A DNA stretch of 64,000 bases from Sycobia sp. Sy_11 (GCA_018907035.1 JACCIC010000139.1:310001-374000), one strand, 5' to 3'; positions 12,645 through 26,909 are shown, numbered from the stretch's first letter. The notes: generated by a model not told the origin, from the letters alone. A program made the numbers and translations.

Positions 12645-15600
12645 TCTATATGTGTGTGTTATGCTGTTAACGATTAGTATATATAGAGAACAAAAAATTT
12701 ATTGAGAAAATCTATTAAGCATACAAAAGAAATCCAAGCAAAATTTAATAACCTTTTGGTAGGAATAGCGTTTATATAAATATTATTTTACACTGAATTC
12801 TTAATGTTTTTAATGTAATAAAAAACAACTAAGAAAATTGTCTATTAAAGTTTCAAATACTTCAAAGCAGTTTTATAATCGAACGAATTTGTAAGAACTT
12901 AGACGTAAATATTAGTCCACTACATTCATAAATTTAAAGACAACGTTAGCTTCACATAATTTTCTAAATGTTCAAGGCTTAGTTATCTCTAAATTATGAG
13001 AACTGTAATAAACGATTTATAAATATCCGCTAAAAATTAAATGTAAGTTTACAAAGATAAAGTAAACATACAATAATTTCCTCATTGCTTGGCTAAGCTT
13101 ATAAATTAATTGAATGCGAAGGTTTTCATCTACTGCTTATTCAATATATATATCACAAGAATATGTAGAAATTAGCGTCAATCCTAATCCGAATAGAATT
13201 TTCAGTTTTTTCATCATTTCTGCACAGAATTTAAAACAATAACCAACGGAAATATCATTACATTTTCGTTATACGTGTACATATTTATCAAATACGTACA
13301 TTTCATTTATTTCGCATAAATGTCACGCGTCACGTCGGTTACTTTTTGCAGAGCTATGAAAAAGTTGGTGCAAACTGATACTTTTGCAGAGAATTACACG
13401 AATGATAATATTTATTACAATAGTATTACTTCTGTTTCTCAAATGCTTGGTATTGATTTTCAGTACGTGGCAGCTCACTCGGTGCTTTTTATACTATATA
13501 AATACAATAACTATATGACGAGATAAATAAACGCATTTTCGTCTTTATAAATAATATACGAGAAATTGCAATTCTGTATAAAAATAATGAATATCCGTGG
13601 TCGGTGAAATAGGTACGTGCCGTATTCTACATTTTGCCGAGTTGAAAATCTATATATTTGGAAATTTGGAGTCCGTCCAATACTTCAGTTCTCCAATCAA
13701 TTAACGTAATATACGACGGCGAGTTAAAAATCTAAATTAAATAGTTTAAGCCTCTCGCAATCGGCATTGACATTTTTATGTACGAATAAACCAGTTATCG
13801 CATTAATTATAATACGCAGCGATTGCCGTATTCGCGAGCTCATCGGTTAAAAGAAATAAAAGACATACTTTTGACCGGAGTACGATGGGAAAATTGAAGC
13901 TCGGAAGAAAATATCGATCGTTCTCCAAGTATTTGAAATCTCCGTTCGTTTTTATCGGAGAATCTAAAGGGAGTACTACCCTCGGTGTGTTACATATCTA
14001 TGGTAATCGAAAGTTCTGGATATGGAGGCTCAAAAAACACAATCCCCGGAGGAATAGTCCTAAATCAATGATTAATGGGCACATACGTTTTGCATGTAAA
14101 ATTTACTCTCTCCATCCTCGCTATTTAGGTTGGAAAGAATCGGGAGGGGTTCTCGAACCCCCCCCCCTCCCCTCTTATCCGATGCTTTATATCGATCGAA
14201 GGGTGACGTACTTTGATTTGTGTTTAAAGTCCTGACAAAAATCTCGTCGAATCCTCAGCGATCGGGTTTAATTCGTTCGAACCCTCTGCATCCCGTCCCC
14301 CGTTAATCCCTCTCTACACTTTATTTTGCATTACAAATGGCGAGGCACCGATTGCCAGAGTGACTCGCTCTCAAATGGAAGCGGCGGAAGAGGAGGGATA
14401 TCGAAGGAACGAGAGGATTTATGTCCAGGATTAGCAGGCTGTTGGGTTGAAGGGGAGGGGCGAGGCTGATGAAAAATTTTGAGATATCCCGGCGGGAACT
14501 AATATTAAACTTTTAATACAAGCATCCCAAACTTATCCCATAAGCTCCGGAGAATATGGAAAATACTCTCGAGCAATGTTTGAACAAAGCGATGTTGATA
14601 ATAAAGGTAGAAAGCTCGCAAGCTCGCAGTTGAAGATAGTTTAAATCCTCTTCGCGATACACTATTTTTATATAAACAATATTTTCGCAAGAACTTCTGC
14701 GGCAATTTGGCTCATCGGTAATTATTTCGAATTCATGTCTGAAGAAACAATAATCTTCCTAGCTGAATATTCTAATACAAAATTTATTTTCAATATCTAA
14801 AAATGATCCTCAAATTAAGTAAGGTTTTAATAAACGAATTTTTCTTCATAGCAATTGTAATAAGTTTCGCTAATCTTAATAGATTTTCATCGGTGTTGAA
14901 AAATTCCATCTCATCCCCACATGTTTCCGTAAATCCTTACAAATTGTCCCAATTTCTACCCTCGAGCTCCATTTCAGCGTAAGTTACAGCTCCCGTCGTA
15001 TATTCGGCAATTAAAATAATCCTCATTTAATATCTCCAGTCCTATTTGGCGCGAAGAGCAGAGAGCGCAACTTCTCGCTCTTCAACCTGCTCGAAAGATT
15101 TATTATGTACGGATGATGATACGCTTTTATTTGAAATTAATTGAAATTTTCACCAATTCGACCGCAAATTGACTTTAGCTTTGGATCGCAATCGAGCATC
15201 ATTATTGCAGAACTCTCTGTTCTGCGGGACTTTTTGCTTTTAAACATTTTTCGTTTGAAGTCTTTTTCTAAATGTCTGTTCGCTATTTGGATATTTTATT
15301 CGCACTATCTGTCAAAATCCAACTTAGCATTAACATAAGTTTCTCTATTATCCAGTGACAATCCAATAAATACTTTTATACGTTCTGAATGTTCATTGAA
15401 TATATTGAGCTCTGATAGCTACCGCGAAAGCTCAAGATATTCAAAATAACGTGACAGGATAAAATCAAGGTTTAATGATGGAAACACTCGAAAAATACAA
15501 TTTAGGGACATCCTCGGAATTTTGTCGATGTCTTTTTATAGCAATCGCTCCGAGTCTGTAACCTAACCATATAGCCAAGTGACAGGAGACTGTGCAAGTT

Positions 15601-15750
15601 TCTCGGAAAGCTCGACGATTCCGCGATGTTGGCATTCAATATTCTGTTTCGCGTGTGTGCGCGTGTGTATGGGTGATATATGTAAGCGCTTTCCTCCAAA
15701 CTTGGCTCGAAGAGCGCGCGCGCGCTGTGACCCAGTGAGGAGGCACTTTG

Positions 15751-15787
<37 letters not shown>

Positions 15788-18057
15788 AAGCACGCATTCT
15801 CAGTTTTCTCCTTCAACATTTGTTTCGTTTCTCCTTTCTTTTATTTAGTTTACCGATGGTTTTATTCTAACGACATATACTCTTTCGGCTTTTGTCGCAT
15901 TCTTCCTTTATTTGTCACGGGTATTGGGGACATTTTCTTTATTACAATATAAATTTAAGCTGCCTAAAATGTTCATTAACAAGAGAAACGTTATAATCGA
16001 TATCGATATCGAGTGAATAGATAAATCAGACACCATTACGTAGATAATACGTATAATATCAACTAATAAGAAGTAAATTTTAAGATAAATTAATTTTTAA
16101 TAAATTTAATGGATAGATAGTTGTTCGTTATTATTTTTTGCCAATGAAGATTTGTATGTTAACCATCCTAATAGACTATAATCAATTCATTTTACAGTAA
16201 AATATAAGATTTAATATTGAATATTGCTTATGTTATGAAACAGTTATTTAATAAAAGAAAAACATTGATAGTTTTTTACTTTTTGCCAATTTTTTTCGTT
16301 GCAAAAAAATATTTCTATATAGAAGATCTGCAATAACTTTTATCTATTTCTTACTAGTATTTCTAATTTTAATGATTTTACTTTAAAATAATTACATAAT
16401 GTGATATATTCGCATGTTTAAAAGCTTATACAAATAATAAAATTCATTCCGTAAAATGCGTAAGATAGTATTCTCTAGTTAAAACTGCATATAAATATTG
16501 ACGGAATTTAATCTTTGTAGGATTTTACAGCACCATAGATTGCCCATTAAAATTCAATAAAATATACGACCAGGAAAGTTCAGGGTTAAATTTTAAATTC
16601 GGGTCGACCTTAACTCCGCTCTAATGCCACTTACATATGCTTTCTTTTTTTTCTTTTTTTTTTTTGCATAAATTGGAGAAATTATTTAGAGTGCAGTTGA
16701 TCGTGCATTTGAAATTGTCCGCTTTTAATGTACATAAAAGCTCGAGGCGTAAATCTCTGCACGGAAGATAAGAATATTTATGAAGCTGTGTGTGGAAGCT
16801 ATAGAGGTTTTATTTTCAACCATCTGAAATATGGGTATACAATTACGATTTGGGTCATACGAATTATTACCTTAAGAAATGGAGTAAATCTAACTTTTAA
16901 AGGAATATCCGGTTAATTTCCGTCGGTGCTGCTTTTATGCCTTCTCCCCCGCCCGGTATTGTACAATTTTTAATAAAGGAATTGCAAAATAAATTATACG
17001 TATCAGGGAAATTTATTGATTAATAAAATTTTTTATTATTCCATTTTATACAATAAAAGAAAATTTTCTCTTCTTTACAATGTACGAAGAGACATGTAAG
17101 AAGAAAAATAAAATTTTTTAATATTATATTCTCGCATACACAATTTTCAATTTTTACATTCGATTCCACTTCGGTTTTATTCTCCATTTATTTACATTCG
17201 ATAATTTTTGTTGAACGTACATCGGTACATTTTCATCAAACGGGACAGCCAAGAAACAAATACGACTTCCCATTTATTAGTTAACTGCCGTACACGAAGA
17301 AACTTTTTTAATAAATTGCAATAAAATAAATAAACGTTCTGATTGAAATGTTATACAAAAAAAATTTCTGCAGAACTACTTGGAAACTTTTCATTTTTAG
17401 CTGCACGCTCGCGAGCTAATGTAATTTTAAAAAGTACAGAAATGTTTGTTGGTGTTTTAAATTAAAATGAACGAAACATTCTGTGTATATGTATATGTCC
17501 ATATACGATGTAAATAGATAAATTTTTTGTTAAATTTGCAACCAGGTTTCGGTTAGAACAAAACTTGAGATGTTTTCGTGTACTCCCAGTCTTTTATCAA
17601 GTGGTTTAATAAAAAAAAAAATACAAAGTCAATTGTAGGTTTGAAGATATTTAAAATAATGGAGATTTAGTCGAAAAACACATGTGAAAAGATCGTATAT
17701 AAATGAAATGAAACAATAATATTCCATCCTTATTGACAGTCGTTGTAATATTTAATTTTTAATATCCGAGATATTGAAAATAATTTTTAAAAATAGTAAT
17801 GTATTAAGCAAAGCTATTTACGTACAGCCTATGGGTATAAATGATACTGTCTAAATATAAAAATGAGGACACGTATTATACTTAGGAAGAGCTCTCTTCA
17901 GGAGATTATCTCATTTTATACTATTAATCTACGCACATTAATCGAGCGTACAACTATTTGCATATTGCAATGCTTGTGCGGCTGTTTGATTTATTAACTG
18001 TGAAAAGTGTAAATCGCGATTCATTATTATTCTATAATATTATACTTATGTCGACAT
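12643..18057. other. Intronic stretch, mostly featureless
   Basis: It is AT-rich throughout. A 116-codon frame at 13885-14235 (+) and a CpG-richer patch at 13860-14480 show no recognisable motif. ATCGATATCGATATCGA near 15997 is a short perfect palindromic run. Nothing else stands out. Confidence 0.6.
15750..15784. repeat. (CT)n microsatellite
   Basis: About 16 CT units beside a short CG-alternating stretch (15712-15725). Confidence 0.9.
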
Positions 18058-18059
18058 TA

Positions 18060-18195
18060 GCAGTCAGTTTGTCCTTTACTAACATACATTTCAAATTTTT
18101 AATGTGATAGATTTTTTTATTTTATTCCTTATAGTAGTAATTTCGATTTCAGATTCTACGGGGACGATTATAAACAGGGACAATCTGACTGTCAT
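18060..18195. mobile_element. Short inverted-repeat element (MITE-like), copy 1
   Basis: The left end CAGTCAGTTTGTCC (18061) is mirrored by GGACAATCTGACTG (18178-18191) with one mismatch in 14. TA lies at 18058-18059 and again at 18196-18197. The element is about 135 bp, AT-rich and has no open frame. It aligns over its whole length with the copy at 59741, including the shared TTTCAGATT segment before the right end. TIRs plus TA flanks suggest a Tc1/mariner-type or similar MITE, but the superfamily is not established. Confidence 0.65.
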
Positions 18196-19186
18196 TAAAA
18201 TACTACAGTATATTATTGCATAAGGACTGCAAGACCAATACAATTATTTATTCATTTAATCGCATTTTATTAGTTTGTGTGCGGTACTACGTTCATTAAA
18301 ATAATTGAAAATAACGCGCCCTATTGGTGGCGCAATGTAAAAATATATGCACTTGAGAGGAAAAACACATTTAACAAAAGAATAGCCTCTGAATCGGTTT
18401 TATACTACACGTTAAATTTGTAAATAAGTCAATGAGAATTATGGCATATGCGGAGCCGCGATATAATATCTATATGACAACATGATTTGGCTATAAATTA
18501 TATCTCGAAAAGCTTAAATCTATCCCTGTCTGTTTATATGTCTACGCCGATAATTTTTCGTCATTTCGCACTAGTGAATTCCGAACAATAATTATGTTCG
18601 TTATTTTCAATTCATCAGGAACGTATTAGATTGCAGCGTATATTATATTTTATAGTTTAAGCTAAAAAAGAAAAAAATTCCTCCGTGTTTTCTGTTGCTT
18701 ATTTATTACTTAATAATAAGCCTGGGGAGAATCGTTGACGAAAAGCTTATCTATACTAAAAATTGATCTAGCACCAATGAATACCGGTATGATCCTGATC
18801 GAAATCAAACACACATTGATCAATATTGCTTTTACACAGTCTGAGGGGAGCAAAACCATTCAATCAACTTATTCAGAAATGGTCGCATTTCTATAATTCT
18901 AAACGCGGTGCTTTTAATTAAGAGAAAGTCAAGAGGGGAATTTTTCGGTAATATTATTTAACGATAATCAAGATAGCCCCGTATCTCCTTTATAACGAAG
19001 CATAAATAGGAGGAACTGCAATAAATTGTCCGAGGAGGGTGTGCTCAAAAAAAAAAATATGATTACTTTATGGGAGGCTTGTCTTTTGTTCTGGGAAAAA
19101 AGGAGGGTGAGAAACGGGGCAAAAGTTCAGAACCGAAATTCATGTGTGACCGTACAATCGTGGAATATAGTGCGCGCGTGACTCCT

Positions 19187-19215
19187 GTATATACATACAT
19201 ACATACATACATACA

Positions 19216-19281
<66 letters not shown>
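19187..19281. repeat. (CATA)n-(TA)n compound microsatellite
   Basis: About 13 CATA units run into about 19 TA units. Another TA tract follows at 19399-19437. Confidence 0.95.
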
Positions 19282-19283
<2 letters not shown>

Positions 19284-19393
19284 TGGGGTAAAGCCCATGT
19301 ATTAAGGGATGGTGGATGTGCTCTACACGCCCCCAGCGCGGTCAATTATTCAAAATTAACGCGCGCCACACACAAACTGCGCTTGTATGCGTC

Positions 19394-19438
<45 letters not shown>

Positions 19439-20037
19439 GCGAGTGCGTGTATTTGTGTATATTGTGTATACACTGGCGGGCTCGCACATTACGAATGAAT
19501 GCAAGACATGCGCCCCCCCCCCTCCACATCAACTCTCCCTAATTTATACAACCAGCACATTGTGTAAGCACCAAAGGACATACATACACGCACAAAATTA
19601 TTGTGTCAAAATTTTTGTAAACACGATTACAATGGTGGTTTAACCGTCTACGCCCTTCCCCCACTTTTTCTCTCTAGATCGCTCATACGCACATAATATA
19701 TTTATACATTGTAATGTATTGTTATTTTCGCGTTTCACGTAGTTTCGTTTAGCAAAAATTAACAGGTACTCTTAATATACTCAGAGATTTTATTGCATCT
19801 AAAACCTTATTGCTAAATCCGTCTGCTGTTCCACTTGAAATTTGTTTCAACAGCTTCTGTTCAATTTGATTGTAATTTAAGATTGATACTAAAAATTGTA
19901 AATTTTTTCAACACTCTGAGACATATAGGATTTTATCTTAAGGCTATATTAAATGTTTAGATCCGATTGAAAGTCCCTCCCCCCTTTTATTCTCTCTGTC
20001 GCTCGCTCATGAAACGATGATCTGACCAGATCAATAG

Positions 20038-20039
<2 letters not shown>

Positions 20040-20098
<59 letters not shown>
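20040..20098. repeat. (AT)n microsatellite
   Basis: About 29 TA units. Confidence 0.95.
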
Positions 20099-20099
<1 letters not shown>

Positions 20100-20214
20100 T
20101 GTATAGACCATGTTAAAATGTCAAAATTTTTCTTATTACTACACACACGCAGACGCGCGTGTATGTGTGTGTGTAGATATATATGATTTTTAGCACGTAT
20201 CATTTGTAGAGAAA

Positions 20215-22809
20215 GAAATATTTCGAAATTTATTACGAGCCTTCGACCAAATCGTTATCACATAGAAGAAACTAAAAGTAAAGATTCTTTATTATATTTC
20301 TGATTGATTATAATTTTTATATTCATAAAAATTTGTTGGATATTTGTCATAATTCTTTGCTTTAATGCCGGGTTAGGGATAAAATTTCATAAACTTTAGC
20401 GCAATTAGAAACGAAATCATAATGTCATTTATATTAGTGGATATATAATGTATATCTTCTGGAGGCAGTTGAATGTTTTCCGATTTCTCTAGAATTCATG
20501 ATTTTCTATATAGAAACATTAAGAACAACATTTAAAGTTTCGTAATAAGCAAATCTGAAAATAAGATTGTTTAATAATAAGACGAAATATTATTTTTTGT
20601 TTAGAAGTAATTTTCGTTTAGACGAAAATGGATCTCATCATATTTTGATTGGGCTTTTTTTATACATCATCGTTGGAATATTTAATTATTAATTTTTACA
20701 TTAACACATCAAATTTTCTCCAACGCATTCTCGTGTCTGTTTAGTGGTAAGAGAAACTTGTTGCTGGGCAACATGATACACAAAAGAAGTGGGAAAAAAA
20801 TTGTATCGGGAATGACAGTGTCGAAATATATTGAATACGATCGTATAATAACAGGTCTCCAAACCTGCTCGCAGTGGGGTCTGTTTCCTGAACCGTGAAG
20901 TATAGTTGATTTTTCCGTCGCTAGCAGAGCTGTCGACACGACGGCCGCAGTACAAGCCGCATGCGCGACAATTGAGCCAATTTATAAATATTAAATATAT
21001 ATAGAATGCTTAGAAACAGTAGGGTTGTTGCGTGATTTTCGAAAACCAATTGAACGAGTAGATTCGAAACAATTGTATTGAAAAAGCTTTTTTCCCGAAT
21101 GTTCTAGTGTATATAAAGTTTTAAATAAAGCTAGGAAAAGTCTTATCTTTGTAAAATCGAGTATGCCCGCAGGCCCGTGCATTTCGCTCTTGACATGTGT
21201 TCATGAATTTGAACCATCTTTTTCTCATATATCGTGTTTTCTTTTAAGAACGATCCCTTTTCATAATAGGCCATAAGATTCATATATATGCAAACCCGTC
21301 CAGCAATACCAGGAAATAGTCTCGTCGATCTGGTGACGTGGCATTACGAAAGTAACAACCCTATTAAGCATAGCAGCGGTACTTAAGTCGGCAAAGCGTT
21401 AACTATAATGTATTACGCGTCTTAGGCAGGAATGCCCCATTCGTTGTTAATATTAAAATATAAGTTTTATCTAGAGTAATTTGAATTTATAATATTATGT
21501 ACAGTCAGTCTTGTACTTCGTAATTGCCGTAAAACACGAACAATACTCTAGTTAAAAATTAAATTTGGAAAATTATTATAATTACAATGGAGGCTATGAA
21601 ACGAAAAGCCTGGCTTATCCTGTGTCGTTTCCTCGTATTCCATTAATATTTAGATACGTTGTTATCTATTGAACAAGAGATAGATAAAGAGGTTTTCAAG
21701 TAGAATAGGGAATGCGGAGAGAAATGCGCTAAAAAGTAGATCGGCGACAATTTACTAAACTTTGAAAGGGAACAATGAAGAAATTTTCACATGAATCCCA
21801 ATATATATCTACAACTATAATTGTGTGCGTACATATGCGTGCACGCGCGCGCGTATGTGTAAATTTCAACGCGTTACATAAGAATAATTAAATTACCGAG
21901 TGTAATTGCCATCCCAACAAATCACAAAGCTGTATCTCTATTGTTTCCGTTTCATTCATGTGTGTAAAAAAAAAAAACTTGTCCGACATATGTACACACG
22001 AGACACGTCGCATTACGCGGAAGAATCTAAAATTCCAATGTACGAGAATACTGAAATTCAATATAACCGCAATTTTAAAAATGCAAACTTCATCGAAAAA
22101 AATTCTCTCTCTCTCTCTCTATCTTTCTTCCATAAGTGCTATATTATACATATTTCTTACACTCGGCATTGTACCGAATTCAAGTATAGAAATACCAAAG
22201 CATAAAATGTGTATAAAAAAACGTATAAAATATAATGATATAAAAATCGAATAATTTCAACATTTGTAAAATCTTTATATTGTCTAAAAGCGAGTGTTTT
22301 TCGTTGACTGTATATATATATTAAATTAAAACTTCTTTAAGAAAAAACGCTAAACATTCCTAAATTTTAACCGATCCTCAAAGTAATTCGAAAAATGTGA
22401 CAAGTCAACATCGTACTGAAAAATTTCTCTTACACCTATACTTTGGAACCGTAGCTAAACTGTAAAGATGTAGACCTTGCTAAACAGGAGTCTAAAAATT
22501 TTTAAAATGAAATCCTACATACATTTCTTAAATGATAATTATCAGACAGTTAATTTGAAAACATCGTCAATACCTGAAAAACGTCATTGATACTAATCCA
22601 AATGCTAACCGTTTTTGTAGATTAATTTTTAACACCATCCACCATGCTCATGTTAACTGAATCAGCGTTCAATCAAAATTTTTAACATTTTCTTTTAAAA
22701 TAAAGGGACAATACTGTACAAGATTTCGAATACTTAGTTTTGGTTTCTCCCTTTTTTCACATGCTACAGCAGAGAAAACATTTTGAATCCATTCGAAAAG
22801 TCGCACAGT
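20215..22809. other. Intronic stretch without recognisable genes
   Basis: It is AT-rich. Overlapping 76-84 codon frames at 20701-20955 (-) in a slightly CpG-richer patch resemble nothing known to me. A CG-alternating run lies near 21841-21852. Confidence 0.6.
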
Positions 22810-22810
22810 C

Positions 22811-22868
<58 letters not shown>
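22810..22868. repeat. (AAT)n trinucleotide microsatellite
   Basis: About 19 ATA/AAT units, the longest trinucleotide run in the window. A frame through it would give poly-Asn and is not taken as coding. Confidence 0.95.
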
Positions 22869-22871
<3 letters not shown>

Positions 22872-23563
22872 CAATGCAAGGATAATGCAGACATCAGATA
22901 CCAATCAAGTTTCCTTATTACCAAGTTATATACCAGCAACTGTCAATGTAGTCAAAAAAGCATATTCATCATATTTTAAATCATCTTTGAAAATACGCAA
23001 GTTAAAATTTTATTAGACTAAAACTTTAAGAAAGTTCAAATGAGGTAGGCTCGGTAGAGCATAGCGATGGTTTTTTCCTTTTGATTTTGATTTGAAATAA
23101 TAAATAAATTTACGGTTCTCCAGTTATAGATTTAAATATTCATTATAGGAAAGGAAATTAAAGGAAGACGTAGCTGGTACTTATACATTTAAATTTATGT
23201 GAATTTTCTAAGTAATATTTTTGCTTAATGTCATTTTAACGTGGATAGTAATCTATATTTGAAGAGACAATGAATAGTCAACGATTGAAAAATTATTGGT
23301 GTCAGAAATTATTTAAAAACTACATAAATGAACGGGTGTGGAACTTTTGGCCAAAAATACTAGGACTTCAGGATATAGAATATCGAGTAAATATAGGCAC
23401 ATATATTTCTGCTGCTATATAATTTAATATATATTTCAGTCTTGATAAAACAGAAAAAATAATGATTCAATCGAATCATAGAACCAGGATAAATTAGAAC
23501 GATGAAAAATATTATTATTGGCTCTCAAGAGTGGTCGGGATAAAATACTTAAATATTGCCAAG

Positions 23564-23791
23564 ATGCGTAAATTGGATTTATCGCGTATACCGGTAATAT
23601 CAGATCCAAGGCATAAGCTCTCGGGATTGGATTTAACAGGCTCGGAGATGAGCAATGGAAATAATGGAATGGCATTGTTTCATTCGGAAGGATCGAGTTA
23701 CTTTCAGAGAGACGAAGGAAGGTACAGCGATCACTTTAGGATTCTTTTGATATCGAATATCTTTCTTTTTTTTTTAATGCTGCTATATTAA
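23564..23791 (+). CDS. Candidate 75-aa small protein or first coding exon, unrecognised
   Basis: I do not recognise this frame. It opens at the only ATG after an upstream in-frame TAG, in a good insect start context (CCAAG-ATG), and starts MRKLDLSRIPVISDPRHKLS. Composition is ordinary for protein and not low-complexity: a basic start, then a Ser/Gly/Asn-rich middle. Two readings are possible. Read through, it ends at TAA 23789 with a hydrophobic run (ILLISNIFLFFLMLL), which would make a 75-residue tail-anchored-type protein. Alternatively a donor (AAG-GTACAG, GT at 23722) would end a first coding exon in phase 2. It lies on the strand opposite calcineurin A, inside its presumed intron. There is no homology call, and chance cannot be excluded. 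Confidence 0.3.
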   Translation: MRKLDLSRIPVISDPRHKLSGLDLTGSEMSNGNNGMALFHSEGSSYFQRDEGRYSDHFRILLISNIFLFFLMLLY

Positions 23792-23969
23792 AGTTATTGA
23801 ATAATGGAGAACAGAAATTAATGATAAATGTTTTGAGTCACTAAAAGTGAGAAACCAAAATACATCAATGTTTTAGATCAATATTGTGCACTGCCAGTCG
23901 AATGTATCAAATCCTTTGGCGAATTTATTCGTGACATACTGAGTATACCGTAAGCATCATTCGTTTCTC

Positions 23970-23971
<2 letters not shown>

Positions 23972-24026
<55 letters not shown>
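23972..24026. repeat. (AT)n microsatellite
   Basis: About 26 TA units, 180 bp after the candidate small gene at 23564. Confidence 0.95.
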
Positions 24027-24028
<2 letters not shown>

Positions 24029-24339
24029 ATTGTATTGTATTCTAAGAGCAATCTTGCAATGGCAGGCAACAGAAATTCTCTTCCTACCAAATTCCCTGAT
24101 ACTCGAGCGTTCACGGATGAAATTCAAGTTGATGATGAAAATTTTTACGAAGTTGATTTTTATATATAGAAAAGCTTACGTATATGAATGAGTGTTGCAT
24201 TATATTCAAAGGTTATCTTATACAGTGATGGATTATGCAATTGATAATACATTACACATAAATATAAATATATTTTGGTGATGTCATACACCCCCTCAGA
24301 AAATTTTACTTTACTTATTCTATACAGAGTATTACGAAT

Positions 24340-24430
24340 ATCTAGTCGATATCGATAATATCTAAAGTATCGTAATAAAAATATCGATATAGCTTCCAAG
24401 ATCGATACGATACGATACGATACGATATTG
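24340..24430. repeat. CGATA/TATCG-rich segment with a (GATAC)n run
   Basis: TATCGATA-type words recur from about 24340, and an exact pentamer run of five GATAC units lies at 24403-24427. CGATA is the core of the DRE and BEAF-32 sites known in Drosophila. Here the words may be no more than a decaying pentanucleotide satellite. Confidence 0.5.
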
Positions 24431-26342
24431 ATATGGTAATCGTAATACCGCAAAGTCCTAAAAATATTCAATTTCGAAGCCGATATTAAATATCTTCGAC
24501 CGGTGCCTCGATTATAATTTTAACGTTTTTCTCAACCGCTGTATAAGGAATAGCGGTAATTTTTTTTTACACAATAACAAAAATATTGTAATATCGTTGT
24601 CCAATATCGAATCAAACTGATGGTTTCTGTCGCGCAACGAATTTCAAATATTTTTCAATTGAACAACTAAACTCCATTGCATTCTCCTGTTGTGTTTTAC
24701 TCGTACGTTTTTTAATTTATATAATTGATTTAATTTTCTTTTTACTGTTTAAGAAGGTCTACTCAATTTGACAGCTAATATGTATATATATAATATAACG
24801 CAAATCTTGAATTCTGCACCTATCCGAGTCGCAAGAAACGAATCTCTCTCTATACCAAACTATACCACTCGAAATAATTTAACGTCTCTTCCTCTCCCCC
24901 CTCCGCTTCTCCATCAATCTATACACCCATCCATATCTATCTATCTATCTTCTAAATCGTCTCATTCCGAGCAGCTGGGTGCGCCGATGTTGCCGCAACG
25001 CACCTAAAGTTTCACACGAGCCGGTACGATTCTCTGCGCTCTTCTCCCATACAGCGGCAAAATATTCAGCGGCCGCTGGCCGCGCACACTGGATTAGATT
25101 TTAAATCCGGAACGCGTCTCCCCCCCCCCTCTATCCTCCTCTATCTGCAGTTCGGTCGCTCGCTCACTCGCCAACGCATCTTGGATTGAACAATTTAGGG
25201 AGATTTAGAGGACATGAATTTTAGAGCGACAGATCCACTTATGGTCAACGTGCTGCGCGTGCGCAGACGCGAACGCACAACTGTCGGAAAATTGGGGTAA
25301 GGGACGAAGACCACAGGAGAGAGAGAGAGAGGGAGAGAGAACCCAAGAGGAGGGGCAGAAGAGTAATTACTTTGTAATTACGATTCGTGGGCGTGCTCCA
25401 TTCTCCACGGTGTTGTTCCCCCTGCCCTCTCCCCATCCCGCATACGCAGCACCCCTGTAGGCTCCGTTCGCGATCGGGCCAGAAACCCACATGAAAGCGC
25501 TGCAGGGGGAGGGGAAGACAGATATTTCAAAAAGAGTCGGAGCTTTTCATATACATACATGCCTGCAGTCAGAGGGATGTACACAGAGATGGTGAGGAGG
25601 GGGGGGGAAGAGAGAGAAAGAGAGAAAGGAGACATACATATATATAGCGGAGGAGAGTGAGAGATGACGGGACGAGGGAGCGACGATTCGCTAAGACAAG
25701 GCGTCGAAGCTTTGGGCTTACCGAGGGAGTCAAGGGACACAAACGCACACGCGCATACAAAGACGAACAATCGAAGGGTCAGGATGTCCCCGTGAGAAAA
25801 GCTGCGCAACTAGAGAGAGAGAGAGAGAGAGAGATATAGATAGAGAGATGGGGGGGGGGATACGATCACCGGATTTTGACACGCCACGGTGCGGTGAAAG
25901 AAACAGAGAGAGAATCTATATTGGCCACGCTAAAAGGATCGAACATCAGTGTAGAGTAGCTTCAGTAGAGGGTTTCTGAGAAATCGAGAGAGAGAGAGAG
26001 AGAGAGAGGCGGAGAGAGAGATAGAGGGGGCGAGATGTACAGGAGCCGCGTGACTATCGCGTCCACAGGCAGGTCGATATAGCAATTGTGGGAGCAGCGC
26101 CGGCGGCAGCGTGCGGCCTTGGTAGAAAGGAAAATCAATCCACATCCCCTCGGAGTGGCAATGAGCCTGGGCGGTTGAGAGAAAGAGATGGAACAATGAA
26201 AGCGGTCTGTACCGATTACTACGGAGACTCGAAACTGTTTAAAGTACGCGTCGCGAGCACACATACGCAAACAACTCTTTTCCACCCTGACGCTTTTTTT
26301 CTATATATCACGCTACTAGCATCTGTTATTGCCGGAGTTTGC

Positions 26343-26364
26343 TCTATATATATATATGTATATA

Positions 26365-26403
<39 letters not shown>
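26343..26403. repeat. (AT)n microsatellite
   Basis: TA units with two early ATG interruptions. A second tract lies at 26696-26739. Confidence 0.95.
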
Positions 26404-26405
<2 letters not shown>

Positions 26406-26693
26406 CGGATTGAGGAGAACCGATTCCTTTTATTTCAAGACTTAAGAACAGGAGGTTGGAGGAGGGAAAACGCGTGTTGCTCGACGTGAAAAATGTCTTT
26501 ATCCGTATACTTATAAAAGGGCTGTATGTGTGCGTACGCATGTACGTCACGCGGGCGGATTTTTTTCCTAAACGACTCCTCCGGGGGAGGGAGTTGCGAT
26601 ACAGTGGAAACGGAGACGAACTGAGCTGATAGAAAAAAAAAGGAGAGACATGGAAAAGCAGAAGGCTTTCGGTCGAGCGGAAATCTGTGAATT

Positions 26694-26741
<48 letters not shown>

Positions 26742-26878
26742 CGATTTGGTGTTCATTATTTTCGAAGATACATGGCTGATCCTTCTCTGAACAGGATTGC
26801 TATACATATAATATATCCCCTCGATAAGCCACTTAGTATCCAGGATATTAATGTTTATATAAAGATTTTTAAAGCACG

Positions 26879-26909
<31 letters not shown>

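Noticed and set aside
13885..14235. 116-codon plus-strand frame
   Set aside because: It has an ATG and some complexity, but no recognisable motif, a poly-Pro stretch from a poly-C run, and no good splice or promoter context.
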